A stretch of DNA of 63,528 nt, taken from NCBI GenBank assembly GCA_002633005.1, contig NMRA01001013.1:6858-70385 (forward strand), read 5' to 3'. The notes under the pieces are model-generated. The model did no database searches and had not been told where the DNA came from. It worked only from the letters and a program-made list of their open reading frames with translations. Within the stretch, counting starts at the first letter, position 1; the number at the start of each line of letters is the position of its first letter. The position numbers and the translations under genes are program-made. Below are positions 11,413-24,687 of this stretch, piece after piece. Source of the stretch: Phoronis australis (Eukaryota; Phoronida; Phoronidae).

Positions 11413-14400
11413 GAGCTCCTCTGACGAGGGAACATGAGTTATTGCTAATTTGAAATTCCAACATGAGAATGATCTGTGCAGTGGTGGGGGGGGGGGCAAG
11501 GGGCCATGGTCCCCCCTAAAATTCTCCCAGATTCAATTTGACAGTTTGGAGGTGCGAATGTCTGATGGGCAAAATGTTGGATAACACTCTGCCTGACTCA
11601 AAATCCTGGATCCGCCCCTGCTGTGAATCACATGGCAAGCAATTAGTGTAATTTGTGCATGAGTATGCACCACACAAGTTGAGGGTGACATAGGGTGTAA
11701 AAATGACTTGGCATTGAACCTCTAAACCTCAACAGGTTCTAAGAACTGCAGTGACCTAGCTTCTATAAGTGCCAATCCGCATATGCCTATTTGAATAATT
11801 AGGTTAAATCAAAGACATTTTGTGATGTAATCCTTGACAGTCTGTTGAAAAAGTAATTTTAAATCATGTTCTATATCTTTGTTTTGTCCCTCATGGTACT
11901 GATAAATCATAATCAATGATTTCATTTCCATGCAAACCTGCTATCACTGAGCAAGTTTAATGTGGATAAAATGTTCAGCTTGACAATTTTGTAGAAAATT
12001 GCAAAGTAATCATCCCTAGTGTCTTCTTTGTAAATATCCTAGTGGAGAGCACAACGCCCCCTAGTGGGAGGGCTTAGGGTACTGCACTTAAAGCTTCATG
12101 TACACATAAACGAAAAGGGGCGTATGTGTCACAGAGGTCCTGGATTTTGAGAAACAAATTGATGTCGGTTGTACAGTAAAAAAAAAAATGGTTCTCAGCA
12201 TGAGGCTCTACATCTCAGTTCCTAACATTGAATGGTTCTTATGAATTCAGTTTTTATTAGCCAGTTACAACAGTAGGGCTGTGTTTCTTGAGATGTGACT
12301 TTAAGTCAGAAATTTGGTCTTTCGCTCCATATGATTTTTTTTGAAAAATAATTACATCTCACTTGATCAAAAATGCAAAGTCTCTGAGAATGTACACATA
12401 ACTGCTAGTCACTGAGGTAATTTCTATAACATTACAACTCCACTGTAGTCCTATTCTTGACAACACCAGTTTTCAGAGGCCTGATATCTTTCTTTTTTTA
12501 ATGGTCAGGCTCAGTCATTTGTCCGATGTTCCCACGCAAATGCCAGTTATCTACCATGCAGAACGAATATATTAATGTAAAAACGCATAGACTCAAAATT
12601 GTCCTCAATAAATTAAAAAAAAAGCATATTGAAGTGTTTTGGTGAATTTTTATGGGATTTTTTTCTTGGAAAAAAGAATTTACACTAAGTTTGCAGGAGA
12701 AATTCAATTTCAGAAGCCAGACATGTTAAAAAATTACCAGTTTCCGTCCTTGATGTTTCGGTTTATTTCAACAAGTACTTGATTGCCGTTAACACATGTC
12801 TAATGGGACAATTGCCATGTACAACACAATATGAATTAGATCATCCTGATATCAAGGGCCGATGGCTACACTGGTTTTCCAGATTGAAGTAGAGAAGCAT
12901 TGTCTAACTACAAGATACCACTGAACGGCCTAGTTTTCTTATTATTTCTAGATAATGATGTGCTCATATTTACTTAGCTAAACCTTCAATCGCCAAGTGG
13001 GAGTGTAAGACCAAATTTCAGTTTTAATTCACTTTTCACTGTCACTGATTCATACTAGCGAATTCTCGCTGCAAGTGATTCTGGAGTGTCTTGGGGCTAC
13101 GAATGCACCCTTGGTAATATTACTCCTTACAATTTCTGCATGCTTGGCGTTCAGGACCTACCAACTGTTTTATTTCTTTGGCGAACGTTGAAAAACACGC
13201 ACTTACGTAGGCAGCCAGTACCACCGTCTGAACTGTCACTTACATTGGCCATACATTTGTTGTTTAAGTTTCGATGGCACTGTTGTTGAAGTACCAGGTC
13301 TAACCATAAATACACGTATTTGGTACATGTGAACAGGTTTCTATTGCTATAAGCAGCTGTCGGTATGGGACCTAGCACTGCTGTGCCCGGGGACATATGT
13401 TGTTCAGATCGAATACTCTGATTATAAAGCCAATGAAACTAAGAATTTTTGAAGCATGAGTCTTACTCTTTAATTAAGAAATAAATAACGCCAGCCCGTC
13501 ATCGCGCTTTTAGGGATGTTCTTTTTTTCAAAATTAGGACGGTGCATAGACTCTGCAAATTAGCGACAATACGCCTTTCATGACCCGGTTATTGTACCCC
13601 TGCAAAACAAACACTTAGAAACCAAATGTCACTTCTTTCCGTAAAATTCAGTTGCATGATTTTAACACCCAAAATGCCTTGTTGAAAAACTCTTAGAATG
13701 TAGTTTGATAGGTTGTCGGAAGTGGTTCTAAGACTGGGGATGAAAGGATATCACTCAGAGGCCAGACTCTTCCCTGTACGGCCAGGGCTACGGGTCGGCG
13801 CGTATAAAGAATGACCAAATTGTAATTGTCTGGTTTTTGACTAATTTTGCCAAGAAATCGCTGGTTGTCTATATGAACCGCAACTCAAATGTTTCGCTTG
13901 ATGAACAAAAATCTCAAAATTAAAATGCAGCAATGAAATTAAGCTTGATTTGATACCTACGACACTCGATTAAAACTCAGTTGAGTAGACAGACGGAAAT
14001 CCAGTGCTAACTCTGGTGGCTAGTCTCGGGGTCGAAAGCTCTAATAACACATTGGTCACGTTTGGGAGTTGGCACTCCATGGCTAGAGTGATATGCCAGC
14101 GTGTGAACTGGCGTGCACAGTCTGTATATTGAGGTCGTTTCAGACCATTGTAAGCCTAACGAGCACCATTTCTCTCCGGGCGGTTTCGTTGTAAATTTTG
14201 CTACCACATATTCGGATTTCGTTATTCGTATATCATAGCTATTATAGTGCGCACTGACAGGTTTGAGACTACTAGAGCTGTTCATGGTCATTGATTGCCA
14301 AACTGATCAGCCGCGCCACCTGAACACTTTCGTTTCCATAAGACTAAAATCATTCAGGGATTTTGTAATGCTAACTCAACGGCAGTCGTGACCTGATATA

Positions 14401-14627
14401 ATATTTTAATCCTTTTAGTCGAGTTTCAATGATATGTAATAATACAAAATCCGTTTTTAGTCCCCTAAAGAAGCAAAACATTCATGTAATTTGAGTATAG
14501 AGCAGTGAAGCATATAAAACGATTTTCGATCGACATATGTTTCGAATGATATATAATAGTTCGTGCGTCGTAAGTTCGTTACCAGAGATGAAACGAAGAC
14601 CGGGATAGGCGATATAAGGTCATTTAT
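11413..14627. other. Intergenic, no gene recognised
   Basis: About 3.2 kb without a supportable gene. 11480-11640 holds a G/C-run-rich dispersed repeat that matches 1160-1300 in the opposite orientation (shared CCAGGATTTT, TCAGACATTCGC and AATCTGGGA). The rest is AT-rich sequence with only short open frames. No AATAAA signal for ANKRD39 was found close to its stop. Confidence 0.5.
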
Positions 14628-14755
14628 TATGACTAATACAATTACAAGTACAGACATTTATATGACTAATACAATTTCAAGTACAGACATTTATATGACA
14701 AATACAATTACAAGTAAGGTCAGTTATATGACTTATACAATTACAAGTAATAGCA
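14628..14755. repeat. ~33-bp minisatellite, ~4 units
   Basis: About four units built on ATGACTAATACAATTACAAG followed by TACAGACATTTAT, the last ones diverged. Intergenic. Confidence 0.8.
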
Positions 14756-16327
14756 GGAAGAGCTCTTCCTGGCAATAGGTAGTGACTAAACATAAGTAAG
14801 GTAAAAAATAATAATCTCTGGTAAGTGGGCAAAAAGGTCCGCCTCAGAGAAACAAAAAGTCCGAGAAAACGCGACAAAAGTGCACTAAAAAAGACGCAGA
14901 CGCACAGTTCTGAAGGTGGTACCCCCCTTTTTTTTAGTTCTCCCAATGTTTTGTCAGCAAAAGGTCCACATCGGAAGAAATTCGATCCCCTCCCCTTTTT
15001 CAAGACTGAGAGCGCGCATAGAATGGGATTTAGGCAGCCAGCCAGCCAGCAGAGTGTTTCCTGAGTGGAGTCGCTATGATGCCGACGTTCGAGTCAGCGC
15101 CATTTCTCCCCGATCTAACCACTTTGAACTGTTCGGTTTGTGTCCATACGAAGCAAGTTTATGAAAAAATCGGCTGCCCATCAAGAGCCTCTGGAAAGAC
15201 TAACGGGAAACCGTTTGTTTTTCTGGGCCGGTAAGAGGCAATTCCTACGCTAACATTTGGGGTTTTGTAACGTAAGCGCGCTAAAGGAGCTAAGTCAGAC
15301 TCACTAACTCGTTCTAATCGATTCACTAATGCGCGTAGCTGAAGAAAACCTGCTCGCTTACTTCGATTATCATCGACGCATTGGTTTTAAAAATTCGAAG
15401 TCGGTTGATATTTGTTTTTTAATTTTAAAAACGATCACATTGTTTGTTTTTTTGCCTAATAGGCTGAACAGGCGCGTTGGTTTACGATCGCAATTATCTC
15501 ATCCAATACACATTCGGCCAAGCACATGAACAGCGTCTAGCTCACTTCAATCTGTGACGGCGCCATCAAANCTCAGAGAAACAAAAACTCCGAAAAAAAG
15601 TAGAAAACGAGACAAAAGTCCACTACAAAGGTCAGCCTGGAACTACCGAAATTCGGCGAATGCACAATTCAATCACAGCTCCCGGAACGTAGTCCGTGAA
15701 GCTTAGTAAAAGGTACACATTCTCAAAAATTCGCGAGCCCCCATTTTCAGTTTAGGCAGTGCACGCTTTCTCGTCCATGCAATTCCTGTTAACGTAAGTG
15801 TTGCCAGGAACTGAGAGATAACCAGTGGTTATCTCTTCCTGATGTTGCTTATTGGAAGACTATCCTGGGTATTTTCATATACAATGCCGTTTTTGACCAA
15901 GTCTAAAGGGGACGCTCAGCCAGAGTGAAATGGCCCGCAGTCAGACATTGTTACAAAACAGATAAGAGCTACTATAGCTGAATTGATATGGCTTGAGCCC
16001 ATCATAAAATGTAATTACGTCACTGGGTGGACTGGAGACTGAGAAAACTAGCTGTCACGCGCGCCGCATTGGGCATCATATGGTCACGAAGTAGGACTTA
16101 ATTACAAAGTATTCTCAGCTAAAAGCCATCGATACTGAGAATCACGCCACCCCTGACAGTAGCATAAGGCCACTGATAGCCCCGGCCGGCTTACATTCTG
16201 GCCGGCGAGGTATCACGGCCGTATAACGCCCGCCGGAGCACCAAAGATTAATTACTGCCTGAGAGGCCGCGCCGCGGTCACTGCGGAGTAGGCGAGGCCA
16301 TCTGCTTCCTCTGACGGTGGTCCACCT

Positions 16328-16587
16328 GGGGCCCGTTCCAAGAAACTCCAGTGATGCAGTGACTTATGTTAATTCATTTTTGACTTAAGTCTAAGATTTA
16401 TCTTAGCTTCCAAACTTTGAAACTTCAACATTCGGAAAATTCAGACCATGTCAAACACTTATTGTCAACTGAAACTTCCAAGATCTCTTTCTTGAATTGG
16501 TTTTGAGATTGAATTTAATTTTTATTTTAAAATTGACAAAATTTAAGATTTGTCTTTGCGAAGTCAGTTTTGTTGGAACGGGGCCCC
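16328..16587. mobile_element. MITE with GGGGCCCGTTCCA terminal inverted repeats (copy A)
   Basis: Starts GGGGCCCGTTCCA and ends TGGAACGGGGCCCC, an imperfect terminal inverted repeat around 260 bp of AT-rich non-coding sequence. The counterpart in the duplicated block is at 20384-20628. Non-autonomous DNA transposon by structure. The target-site duplication is unclear and the superfamily is not assigned. Confidence 0.65.
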
Positions 16588-16889
16588 TGGACTAAGTTTA
16601 AACTTTTGATCATCGTAGGTGTGCGTCGGTATCGGGATTTGTACCGCCAGCAGGTTATGAGTCTAAATCGATGACTCGATCGTGATGGCCCCGCGCCGGC
16701 CGGGCCAATACCATATTGAGGGCCCTACAGTACGTATAGACGAGGCAGATGAATCCCGGATAGTTCTCACAAAGGCTATACCGGTACTTCTCTGTGCCCG
16801 GTTGCATGCCCGGAAACAGGCCCAATATAGGGCCGACTCAACTAGTATGAGTTCCTTCAGTTTAAATTTGATTTGTGCATGGACACCAG

Positions 16890-17292
16890 GGCCCGGTCTC
16901 CAATCTTTTTTGCTCGAAATGGAACTCGAAATTAGGTTTGGCATTTTCTACTCTACTTTTTGGGCGAAATCAAGATAAGTGTCTATTATTCTATGCTCGA
17001 GTACACAATAACTTATGTAGATAATTTATTGCCCTTAGTTCACAGTTTGTAAACCCAATATTAAAGCAGGAGTTTGAACTCTAAATTTCGAGTTTTTACT
17101 CGAGTTTGTAGCACAAATAGAGGGTCTTCAAGGGCAAACTTGAACTAGAAACTCCTATGCATAAACTATAATGTATTCGAGTACAGTCTGGATAACCAAT
17201 TATCTTAAGTTCGCACAAAAGGAGCAGAGAAATTGCCAAAAATCGATAGTTTCGAGTTCAGTTCGTTTCGTAAAGAGTTAGAGACCGGCCCC
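16890..17292. mobile_element. 403-bp MITE present in one copy only
   Basis: Starts GGCCCGGTCTCC and ends GAGACCGGCCCC, with looser inverted similarity further in (CTCGAAA near each end). The duplicated block lacks it: ACACCAG runs straight into CTGCTTTC at about 20938-20950, which gives the empty site. A 2-bp AG on both sides may be the target duplication. Non-coding, so a non-autonomous DNA element. Confidence 0.7.
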
Positions 17293-19545
17293 AGCTCTTT
17301 GTCCTTTCTTATGAAGTTGTTTCAGTTTCAGTCATCACAAAGTCAGTCAAGTTTTGGCTTTGATACAAATCGAGAGTGAACTCTACGTTAAATTCTCAAT
17401 ATCGAAAATAAGAAGCCGATCTTTTCATGCAGGTGTCGTTCCGGTTATCCGCGGTCTTTCAGTCAGTGACTCCGTAGTGGGGCGCAGTTTTTGAGTATTA
17501 CGTACCGGTATTAGATAATGGGTACTCGAAGTGGACCTCAATAGTGGAAAAGGCTACATCGGTGAGTAAAGAACGATACGAATACGCAAAATATTTAGGA
17601 AACTTAGTTTAGTCCCTGTTTGGGATTGTTTCATGCAACTTTCCACTGGGCCTTGAAACAGGTTTCGGGAAAAAACGTCGGTATTACGGAAATAACCGAA
17701 AGATTGAAATCAAGATGGCGTCAAACGCATTCTGGTCCTAGGCTATTCGCTTTTTATCGTGTGTGTACTGTTAACCAGTTTCAGTATTCTAGGTCACCAA
17801 TAGGTGATTGATTGTAATACGATGTTGGCCAACAAGTGACTGAAAGGAAAGTAACAGATATTTCCATTGTTATCTTGACAAAGTTCGACAGGCAGCATAC
17901 TTTAAGTAAGTCATTTGTGCATTATAAAATCAACATCAAATTCTGAGTACAAGATTAACTGGAAAGACCTGATGGATTTTGACTGGGAAACATCCATGAT
18001 TCATGCATTACCAATAACATGTCTCATGACAAATTTTAAAGAAGTTCAACGGTGGAATTTGAATCACTTCTTTAAGTTCTTATCAAACAACAAAAGCTTG
18101 AACAATACTGGCATTGTTTCTCAAATATTCCCGCCAATTGTTTTAAGTGTGCCATCTATATAATATTGCTATTCCTATCACACTTTTCTCTCACTTCCTC
18201 GTTTACTACTACAAGTTTACATAGCCTACATACTAAATTTACTCAAAGGCATCAGTGGACATTACTCATTAGCCTGTGGCTAGTCGAAGCGAAGCAAGAG
18301 TTGCTTTAAGATATTTACAGTATTTTAAAGGATTGTATGATACTGTTAGATATTTTCAAAATGTTATATATAGTGAATGGTATTAGTAACTATAAAAGTG
18401 AAAAAGGTATTGAGAGCTGGTTACTTACATGAAGTTTAGACTAACTAATGAACATATTTTTCTCACATGACGTGGAATGTGTTACGACATGACTGGTTAA
18501 TAACACCAAGTACGTAATTTTTTGATATTGCATGGGCGAATCACGAAGTAGTGCAAAGAAGACATCTGTACGCCTTACATGTTATCGTCTGCAAAACACT
18601 AAAACAACCAAACATGCACCAATCAAACAATAACGGAATCCTGAGAAGGTGACAAGGTTATGATTGACAAATCAGGTGTCGCAACTGTACGTACTCCCAG
18701 TCGGAAAGACTATATGCAAACAACTTCTTAAACGGAGCCATCTTCGGCGGTGAATTCCATATCCACGTTCGTTCGACGAGCTCCAATTTCTCCAAATCAA
18801 GAAACACAGCGAGACTGTCTAGCTGTGCTGTCTCAAGGTGAATGCAGTGCACGGGGAAGCCTTGCTGACTGTTATTTATAAACATTTTTATATGTTTTAA
18901 CGCTACAACTTAAAAAAGATTATTTATTAGATTCTAACTTGAATATTTGCTACGAAAGCTGAATGCAATTTACAATTGTTAAGCTTAAAATAAAACTGTT
19001 ATAACAAAAACTAACTGAATTACTTTACATTGCGCAAGCGTGTTTTTACAAAAGTTGTGTCATGTGGTTGAAAGTTTAAGACCTGTCGAGTTTTTTGGCA
19101 AAAAAGTTCATTTTTATGGTTCATGTGAGAAAACAAATCCTGCACATTTCTCAGATTTATGACATTGGCAAAACCTCTTGGAAATTTCGTCAAAATCCCT
19201 CAGCAAGCCCCTGGATTTTGACAANGAGCTAAGTCAGACTCACTCACTAACTCATTCTAATCGATTCACTAATGCGCGTAGCTGAAGAAAACCTGTTCGC
19301 TTACTTCGATTATCATCGACGCATTGGTTTTAAAAATTCGAAGTCGGTTGATATTTATTTTTTAATTTTAAAAACGATCACAATGTTTGTTTTTTTTTTG
19401 CCTAATAGGCTGAACAGGCGCGTTGGTTTACGATCGCAATTATCTCATCCAATACACATTCGGCCAAGCACATGAACAGCGTCTAGTTCACTTCAATCTG
19501 TGACGGCGCCATCAAACCTTTGATATGCTGAGGAATTTGCTGGGT

Positions 19546-19582
19546 NNNNNNNNNNNNNNNNNNNNNNNNNNNNNNNNNNNNN
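19546..19582. other. Sized assembly gap (37 N)
   Basis: The only multi-base N run in the window, unlike the isolated single n characters elsewhere. It is followed by a G tract. Confidence 0.95.
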
Positions 19583-20383
19583 CCGTGGGGGGGGGGGGCT
19601 CGAACGAGCCTCCGTATTGGCGAAGTGAGCAAAAGGTCCGCCTCAGAGAAACAAAACTGCGAAAAAAGTAGAAAACGAGACAAAAGTCCACTAAAAAGGT
19701 CAGGAACTACCAAAATTCGGCGAATGCACAATTCAATCACAGCTCCCGGAACGTAGCCCGTGAAGCTTAGTAAAAGGTACACATTCTCAAAAATTCGCGA
19801 GCCCCCATTTTCAGTTTAGGCAGTGCACGCTTTCTCGTCCATGCAATTCCTGTTAACGTAAGTGTTGCCAGGAACTAAGAGATAACCAGTGGTTATCTCT
19901 TCCTGGTGTTGCTTATTGCAAGACTATGTCCTGGGTATTTTCATATAATGCCGTTTTTGACCAAGTCTAAAGATGACGCTCAGAGTGAAATGGCCCTCAG
20001 TCAAACATTGTTCCAAAACAGATTGCCTGATAAGAGCTACTATAGCTGAATTGATATGGCTTGAGCCCATCATAAAATGTAATTACATAACTCACTGGGT
20101 GAATTGGAGACTGAGAAAACTGTCACGCGTGCCGCATTGGGCATTATATGGTCACGAAGTAGGACTTAATTACAAAGTATTCTCGGCTAAAAGCCAAAGC
20201 TGAGAATCGCGCCACCCCTGACAGTAGGCGGCCGGCTTACATTCTGGCCGGCGGGGTAGCACGGCCGTATAACGCCCGCCCGGCGGAGCACCAAAGATTA
20301 ATTGCTGCCAGAGGCCGCGCCGCGGGTCACTGCGGAGTAGGCGAGGCCATCTGCTTCCTCTGACCTTGGTGGTCTACGATACT

Positions 20384-20628
20384 GGGGCCCGTTCCCGGCA
20401 AGAAACTCCAGTGATGCAGTGTATGAATTCATTTTTGACTTAAGTCTAAGATTTATCTTAGCTTCCAAACTTTGAAACTTCCACATTCGGAAAATTTAGA
20501 CCATGTCAAACACTTATTGTCAACTGAAACTTCAAAGATCTCTTCATTTTCTTGAATTGGTTTTGAGATAAATTTAATTTTTATTTTAAAATTGACAAAA
20601 TTTAAGATTTGTCTTTGGAACGGGCCCC
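20384..20628. mobile_element. MITE with GGGGCCCGTTCC terminal inverted repeats (copy B)
   Basis: Counterpart of 16328-16587 in the second copy of the block. It starts GGGGCCCGTTCCC and ends GGAACGGGCCCC, with several small indels relative to copy A. Confidence 0.6.
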
Positions 20629-21085
20629 TAGACTAAATTTAAACTTTTGATCATCGTAGGTGTGCGTCGGTATCGGGATTTGTACCGCCAGCAGGTTATG
20701 AGTCTAAATCGATGACTTCGTGACGGCCCCGGCGCCGGCAGGGCCAATACCATTGAGGGGCCCGCGGATCGATCGTAGGCCGTACAGTACGTATAGACTT
20801 GAGGCAGATGAATCCCGGATAGTTCTCACAAAGGCTATACCGGTACTTCTCTGTGCCCGGTTACATGCCGAAACAGGCCCAAATAGGGACGACTCAACTA
20901 GTATAAGTTCCTTCAGTTTAAATTGATTTGTGCATGGACACCAGCTGCTTTCTTATTAAGTTGTTTCCGTTTCAGTCACAAAGTCAGTCAAGTTTTGGCT
21001 TCGATACAAATCGAGAGTGAACTCTACTTTAAATTCTCAATATTATCGAAAATAAGAAGCTGATCTTTTCACGCAGGTGTCGTTC

Positions 21086-21190
21086 CAGCCAGTATCCGCG
21101 GCCCTTTCCGAAAGGGCCGCGGATACTGGCTGCGCCCCACTCCGGCTAGTCACTGACTGGCAGTCAGTGACTAGCCGGAGTGGGGCGCAG
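21086..21190. repeat. Two abutting perfect palindromes
   Basis: First palindrome 21086-21132: 23-nt arms with a one-base spacer, centred at GGCCCTTTCCGAAAGGGCC. Second 21130-21190: 30-nt arms with a one-base spacer, centred at CACTGACTGGCAGTCAGTG. The corresponding stretch in copy A (about 17440-17490) has only a single diverged version of these arms. They are either foldback replication products or gap-filling artefacts. Confidence 0.9.
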
Positions 21191-22897
21191 TTTTTGAGTA
21201 TTACGTACCGGTATTAGAAAATGGTAGTCGAAGTGGACCTCAATAGTGGAAAAGGCTACATCTGTGAGTAAAGAACGATATGAATACGCAAAAGATTTAT
21301 GAAACTTAGTTTAGTCCCTGTTTGGGATTGTTTCATGCCAACTTTCCACTGGGCCTTGAAACAGGTTTCGGGAAAAAACGTCGGTATTACGGAAATAACC
21401 GAAAGATTGAAATCAAGATGGCGTCAAACGCATTCTGGTCCTAGGCTATTCGCTTTTTATCGTGTGTGTACTGTTAACCAGTTTCAGTATTCTAGGTCAC
21501 CAATAGGTGATTGATTGTAATACGATGTTGGCCAACAAGTGACTGAAAGGAAAGTAACAGATATTTCCATTGTTATCTTGACAAAGTTCGACAGGCAGCA
21601 TACTTTAAGTAAGTCTTTTGTGCATTATAAAATCAACATCAAATTCAGAGTACAAGATTAACTGGAAAGACTTGATGGATTTTGACTGGGAAACATCCAT
21701 GATTCATGCATTACCAATAACATGTCTCATGACAAATTTTAAAGAAGTTCAACGGTGGAATTTGAATCACTTCTTTAAGTTCTTATCAAACAACAAAAGC
21801 TTGAACAATACTGGCATTATTACTCAAACATTCCCGACAATTGTTTTAAGTGTGTCATCTATATAATATTGCTATTCCCATCACACTTTTCTCTCACTTC
21901 CTCGTTTACTACTACAAGTCTACATACTGTAGCCTTTGGCTACATACTAAATTTACTCAAAGGCAACAGTGGACATTACTCATTAGCCTGTGGCTAGTCG
22001 AAGCGAAGCAAGAGTTGCTTTAAGATATTTACAGTATTTTCAAGGATTGTATGATACTGTTAGATATTTTCAAAATGTTATATATAGTGAATGGTATTAG
22101 TAACTATAAAAGTGAAAAAAGTATTGAGAGCTGGATACTTACATGAAGTTTAGACTAACTAATGAACATATTTTTCTCACATGACATGGAATGTGTTACG
22201 ACATGACTGGTTAATTACACCAAGTACATAATTTTTTGATATTGCATGGGCGAATCACAAAGTAGTGCAAAGAAGACATCTGTACGCCTTACATGTTATC
22301 GTCTGCAAAACACTAAAACAACCAAACATGCACCAACCAAACAGTAATGGAATCCTGAGAAGGTGACAAGGTTATGATTGACAAATCAGGTGTCGCAACT
22401 GTACGTACTCCCAGTCGGAAAGACTATATGCAAACATTCAAACGGAGACGAGCTCCAATTTCTCCAAATCAAGAAAGACAGCGAGACTGTCTAGCTGTGC
22501 TGTCTCAAGGTGAATGCAGTGCACGGTGAAGCCTTGCTGACTGTTATTTATAAACATTTTTTTATGTTTTAACGCTACAACTTAAAAAAGATTATTTATT
22601 AGATTCTAACTTGAATATTTGCTACGAAAGCTGAATGCAATTTACAATTGTTAAGCTTAAAATAAAACTGTTATAACAAAAACTAACTGAATTACTTTAC
22701 ATTGCGCAAGCGTGTTTTTACAAAAGTTGTGTCATGTGGTTGAAAGTTTAAGACCTGTCGAGTTTTTTGGCAAAAAAGTTCATTTTTATGGTTCATGTGA
22801 GAAAACAAATCCTGCACATTTCTCAGATTTATGACATTGGCAAAACCTCTTGGAAATTTCGTCAAAATCCCTCAGCAAGCCCCTGGATTTTGACAAG

Positions 22898-24678
22898 ATT
22901 TCCATGAGGTTTTGCCCATGTCATAAACCTGAGACTCGTGTGGGATTCTCTATACAAATATACAGTTAAGTTTAGTTTACTGTAGTATTGTAGTTATTGT
23001 GGATGGCACTGGGATTGTAATTTATGGCACACCTTAATACATACTTGAAGAACACTGCTTTTTGAAGGCTTGTCTCACTATCCCGCCACACCGAAATGAC
23101 CTGGTTTTTAACACAGGGCGAAGTAGACTCACCATCAGGCATCATAATTGCAGTCAGTGTCCTTCTTTTTAGCTGTTTCAGTTGGGAGTTGTATTTCTTT
23201 GATAATTTACTATTTATTGGAAGAACTTTAAAGGAATAAGTAAACTTATCTTGCAGTCACCAATTTTTGTTCTTGGTTTATCTTTGCACCAAGCTGTAGA
23301 GCTGTAGACAAGAGCATTTTACACACTCTTTTTATAGTTTAAGTTTAAGATGTAACACCTAGAGTTTTGATGTAAATGCAAGTCAATGGTTAATGGCCTG
23401 TGTATTATCAATACAGAACCAGCAAATTCCCAAAAATAGAACTAAAAAAGTCTGACGGCCATAAATAAATAATAACTTCCTGGGAAGAATAATTATTCAC
23501 AAAGCTGTAAGAATAATTGTTCACAAAGCTTTTTATTTGAAATTTTGATCTCAGGCTGCAGTTCATACTACGGAAGTTAATGTAAAAAAAGAATTTCTTA
23601 AAATTGTAATTAGAAGTGTCTAATCATCATCTTTGAAGACTAATGTGTGAATAGGGAACAGTTACATGATTTCTAGACAAACTTTCTTTAACAAATTTCC
23701 TCATGACCTAATTATTTAACCTCGATCGAAGTCTAAAAGTTTCCAATATTACGACAGCTTCAGCTGAATTAAAAGTGTAAGCTTTGTTCATTGTAATTTC
23801 CTCTTTTTTGTATTATCTGTCTTACTAATAATACTTGGTTTAATAAAACATTCATACGAAAAAACAAAAAAATTTAAACTTTGGCTCTTGCAACAAATGC
23901 GTGTCACGTGTCTGTGTTGTGTTTCATGACAAGTAAGTCAGTGAGCACCTTTGTAGCTTTGTTCTTTGCTACTAGGAGTTAGTTGGGTTTTACAGGCCAT
24001 GAGATTCCAGTCACTCAAAAAGTGTTATACGATTTACCACCATTTTTTAATCACAGTGCAGTCCATCCATTCTTTTTATGTGCTTTGAACCAGAAGCCTT
24101 CAGTCACTTTGGGTGCTTTGATGACTTAGTGACCCATATTTGTCATAAGTGGCCCGCATGTGTTGGAGCTGAGAGTTGTAGAATTATGGAAAAATAAACC
24201 AACATTCATTGACAGCAACAGGGGTATGATGAACATTTTTGTAAAGATGATTTTTTTCTGAAAAATTAATTTAATTTGAATGTCTAAGTTTCTAAAATGA
24301 ACTTTGTGATCTTTGGGTGTTGAAATTTTTGAATGACTGGCCACTCCTTGCAATTTGCGTAGACTTGTATAATTGTAATAAGGATTGTGAAAGTGCAATT
24401 TGCTCATCTAGTGTTATGGGGGCCCCAAACCTCATATACTAAGTATGCCAATCACTCATAACTCATGTTCCAGTGAGCAGGGTGCTCTTATGTCAGAAGT
24501 TCTACAGCACTACGATACTAATAATTTATTGATCATATTTCTGTTGGTTAGATTGGAAGTGTAAGCAACTCTTTAGAGCTACTTGAAAGTGAAGCCCATA
24601 TTCTACCCTAGCTGACGCTTGCATGGGCACCAGTTAATAACATGCAAACTAAGTTGTGCAATTTTCTTTGAATTGCAG
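22898..24678. other. Intergenic or 5' UTR intron of the phosphatase gene
   Basis: About 1.8 kb of AT-rich sequence with no recognisable gene. The first coding exon of the phosphatase starts with an acceptor (TTGCAG at 24678), so at least one non-coding exon must lie upstream, in or before this stretch. I could not place it. Confidence 0.45.
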
Positions 24679-24687
24679 ACAAACAGC

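Larger units (their letters stand above)
15288..19224. repeat. 3.9-kb block, copy A of a tandem near-duplicate
   Basis: Matches 19226-22897 in the same orientation throughout, at high identity with many small indels. The n at 15571 stands where copy B has about 128 bp including a run of Ns. Copy A has a 403-bp MITE at 16890-17292 that copy B lacks. No coding gene was recognised. Short open frames that recur in both copies (17915-18163 and 21618-21866, for example) do not resemble a known family. Likely allelic contigs placed in tandem. Confidence 0.85.
19226..22897. repeat. 3.7-kb block, copy B of the tandem near-duplicate
   Basis: Second copy of 15288-19224. It begins immediately after the n at 19225, at GAGCTAAGTCAGACTCACT, and continues into unique sequence after TTTTGACAAG near 22897. 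It holds a run of 37 Ns at 19546-19582, the 20384-20628 MITE, and two perfect palindromes at 21086-21190 that copy A lacks. Confidence 0.85.

Noticed and set aside
17620-18163. Recurring short frames in the duplicated block (also at 21299-21866)
   Set aside because: They recur only because the block is duplicated. No family resemblance, and no splice structure could be built. The AAGATGGCG near 17712 could be a promoter element of an unseen gene, but nothing supports it.
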